From NCBI RefSeq assembly GCF_000204055.1, contig NW_006768771.1, forward strand, positions 1,761,681 through 1,825,680: DNA of 64,000 nt, given 5' to 3'. The position numbers and the translations under genes are program-made. The stretch comes from Melampsora larici-populina 98AG31 (lineage: Eukaryota > Basidiomycota > Pucciniomycetes > Pucciniales > Melampsoraceae). Positions 62,863 to 64,000 of this stretch are shown here, in pieces (the stretch's first letter is position 1; every line of letters begins with the position of its first letter). Below the pieces are notes generated by a model. It was not told the DNA's origin, did not search any database, and saw only the letters and a program-made list of their open reading frames with translations.

Positions 62863-63564
62863 ATGAGTGCAGGTTTCCTTCAGCAGGAAATCTGGAGCCT
62901 AGCTTGTCTAAGACCACACTGATGTTGTTTCTGGGTATCATAGATAGCCTTTGTACAACTTGAAGTATGCCCCCACCTTTGTTTTTGTGAATCATCAATG
63001 GTCTTCATTATTATTTTCAAGTGCGTGCAACAACAAATAGATTGTTACAATTCACATGATTACCTTAGAGTGGGTTTCACAAATGCATTTAGAATGATGG
63101 CAAGTACTTATCATTCATGTGGCACAAGGACTTATCATTCATGTGACACATCAACATTGGCTGCTTGCATAATGATGATGTATACTTACTTAGTCATTGC
63201 TCAAGGCGACTGTGATTGCATTTAATTGTATGACAACATCTACACTACACTCAATGCAAAGAACTGGTGGACAAATGAAACAAAAATTGGATCAAATGTT
63301 GGAGCCGCTTTGTGGTGTTTGTGGGTTAGGCGTTGCAACTGCCCCATTACACACAGCATTAAATTCTGTCTGAAAATAAGGACGCGCGACAGCAACCGTG
63401 AGGTTCTCCTTGTTGCAATCACGCCCCTCTGCTGGCCACTCTTGCCACCACTTGAACATTCTGGCATACCCAACTAGATTTACCCAACCTGCATATCGGT
63501 AAACCTGCTTGGTGAAATGATATTCCGTTCCATAACGAGCCTTCCATAGTCTGACGCGAGCCTT

Positions 63565-64000
63565 TCAGGGGGCAGGGATGCCGGCAGCGAGATACCATTC
63601 GAGCATCGAGGAGAGAAGCACGTCCTCCCCAGGCCAATCTCGCAATTGGCCTTGCTCTTGGTTTTGAGGTGGCGTGTTGTCCTGCGGTGAGGCCGTTTGG
63701 TTTGGATTGTCCCTAATGTGCGAGGGGGTTGCGTTCACATGGTTTTCAAGGTGCATGTGGGTTTGGTTGATATTTTTGGGGAGCGGGGATGGGAGTTTGG
63801 GTTTCACGTCGATCTGGTGAGAGATACCAGTCACATGATGGAGATAATGAAAACAAGTGAGATTAGATCGGGAACAACATGCAAGCTCAAGGTCAGACAT
63901 GACATACCTCTGCTGGAGCGACGGCTCCGTGTTGGCCTAATAGGTCCGGGTCCAGGTGGATAAGTGTTTCAGGTGTGGAAGGCGGCAAGAGCATCTGGTC
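63565..64000 (-). CDS. 3' part of an unrecognised gene cut by the window edge
   Basis: Two exons on the minus strand: 64000-63908 (DQMLLPPSTPETLIHLDPDL...) and 63813-63565, joined by a 94-nt GT-AG intron in phase 0. The C-terminal exon is Pro/Asn/Gln-rich, then QGQLRDWPGEDVLLSSMLEW, ending LAAGIPAP. It continues beyond the window at its 5' side. No family recognised; it may belong to another transposable element. Confidence 0.5.

Overview
The window reads as nuclear DNA of a basidiomycete, most likely a rust fungus (Pucciniales). The reasons are AT-rich intergenic DNA, genes broken by many 66-105 nt GT-AG introns, KDZ-associated CxC cysteine clusters, a degenerate alpha-kinase-like protein, and a heavy transposon load whose null mutations are mostly C-to-T changes at CpG. 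The species is not identified. Most genes were reassembled by hand from splice junctions whose phases close exactly. Exon coordinates are given in each entry.

Region 1 (1-23 kb) is gene-rich. It opens with a 5'-truncated, frameshifted hAT transposase (1-2127). Next come a tandem family of unrecognised proteins (3.9-6.7 kb), a six-exon candidate secreted protein (7.4-8.4 kb, minus), a single-span membrane protein (9.8-10.7 kb, minus), a 10-exon Prp4-type spliceosomal kinase (11.3-14.8 kb, minus), an unrecognised Pro/Ser-rich protein (15.9-16.8 kb), a membrane protein with four proline-rich tail repeats (18.4-19.4 kb, minus) and a 10-exon Old Yellow Enzyme relative with a C-terminal membrane anchor (20.9-23.0 kb).

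Region 2 (23-28 kb) has no gene I can support. It holds tandem repeats and minisatellites.

Region 3 (28-47 kb) is a transposon nest. A pogo/DDE_1 element (28061-40874, TA target duplication) was hit by a hAT element (28176-32344) and by a MULE (34884-40638, exact 9-bp target duplication). The MULE gene joins a GCM-type zinc-binding domain, a DDE transposase core, an AT-hook and a region that looks like a USP-type deubiquitinase. Beside the nest, a young Ty1/copia element (41245-46390, 5-bp target duplication) splits an exon of an unrecognised minus-strand gene.

Region 4 (47-60 kb) has two inverted copies of a dispersed repeat. One copy is split by a PIF/Harbinger element (50092-55046, TTA target duplication) that carries transposase, Myb-like and SAM-like genes. 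A CxC5/CxC6-KDZ gene (55.8-58.2 kb) and an alpha-kinase-like gene (58.9-60.1 kb) follow.

Region 5 (60-64 kb) is mostly non-coding. It has a tandem hairpin repeat, a tRNA-like sequence and the 3' part of an unrecognised minus-strand gene cut by the window edge.

Almost every transposase gene carries at least one disabling change: a frameshift, a nonsense codon, a lost splice donor or a catalytic substitution.
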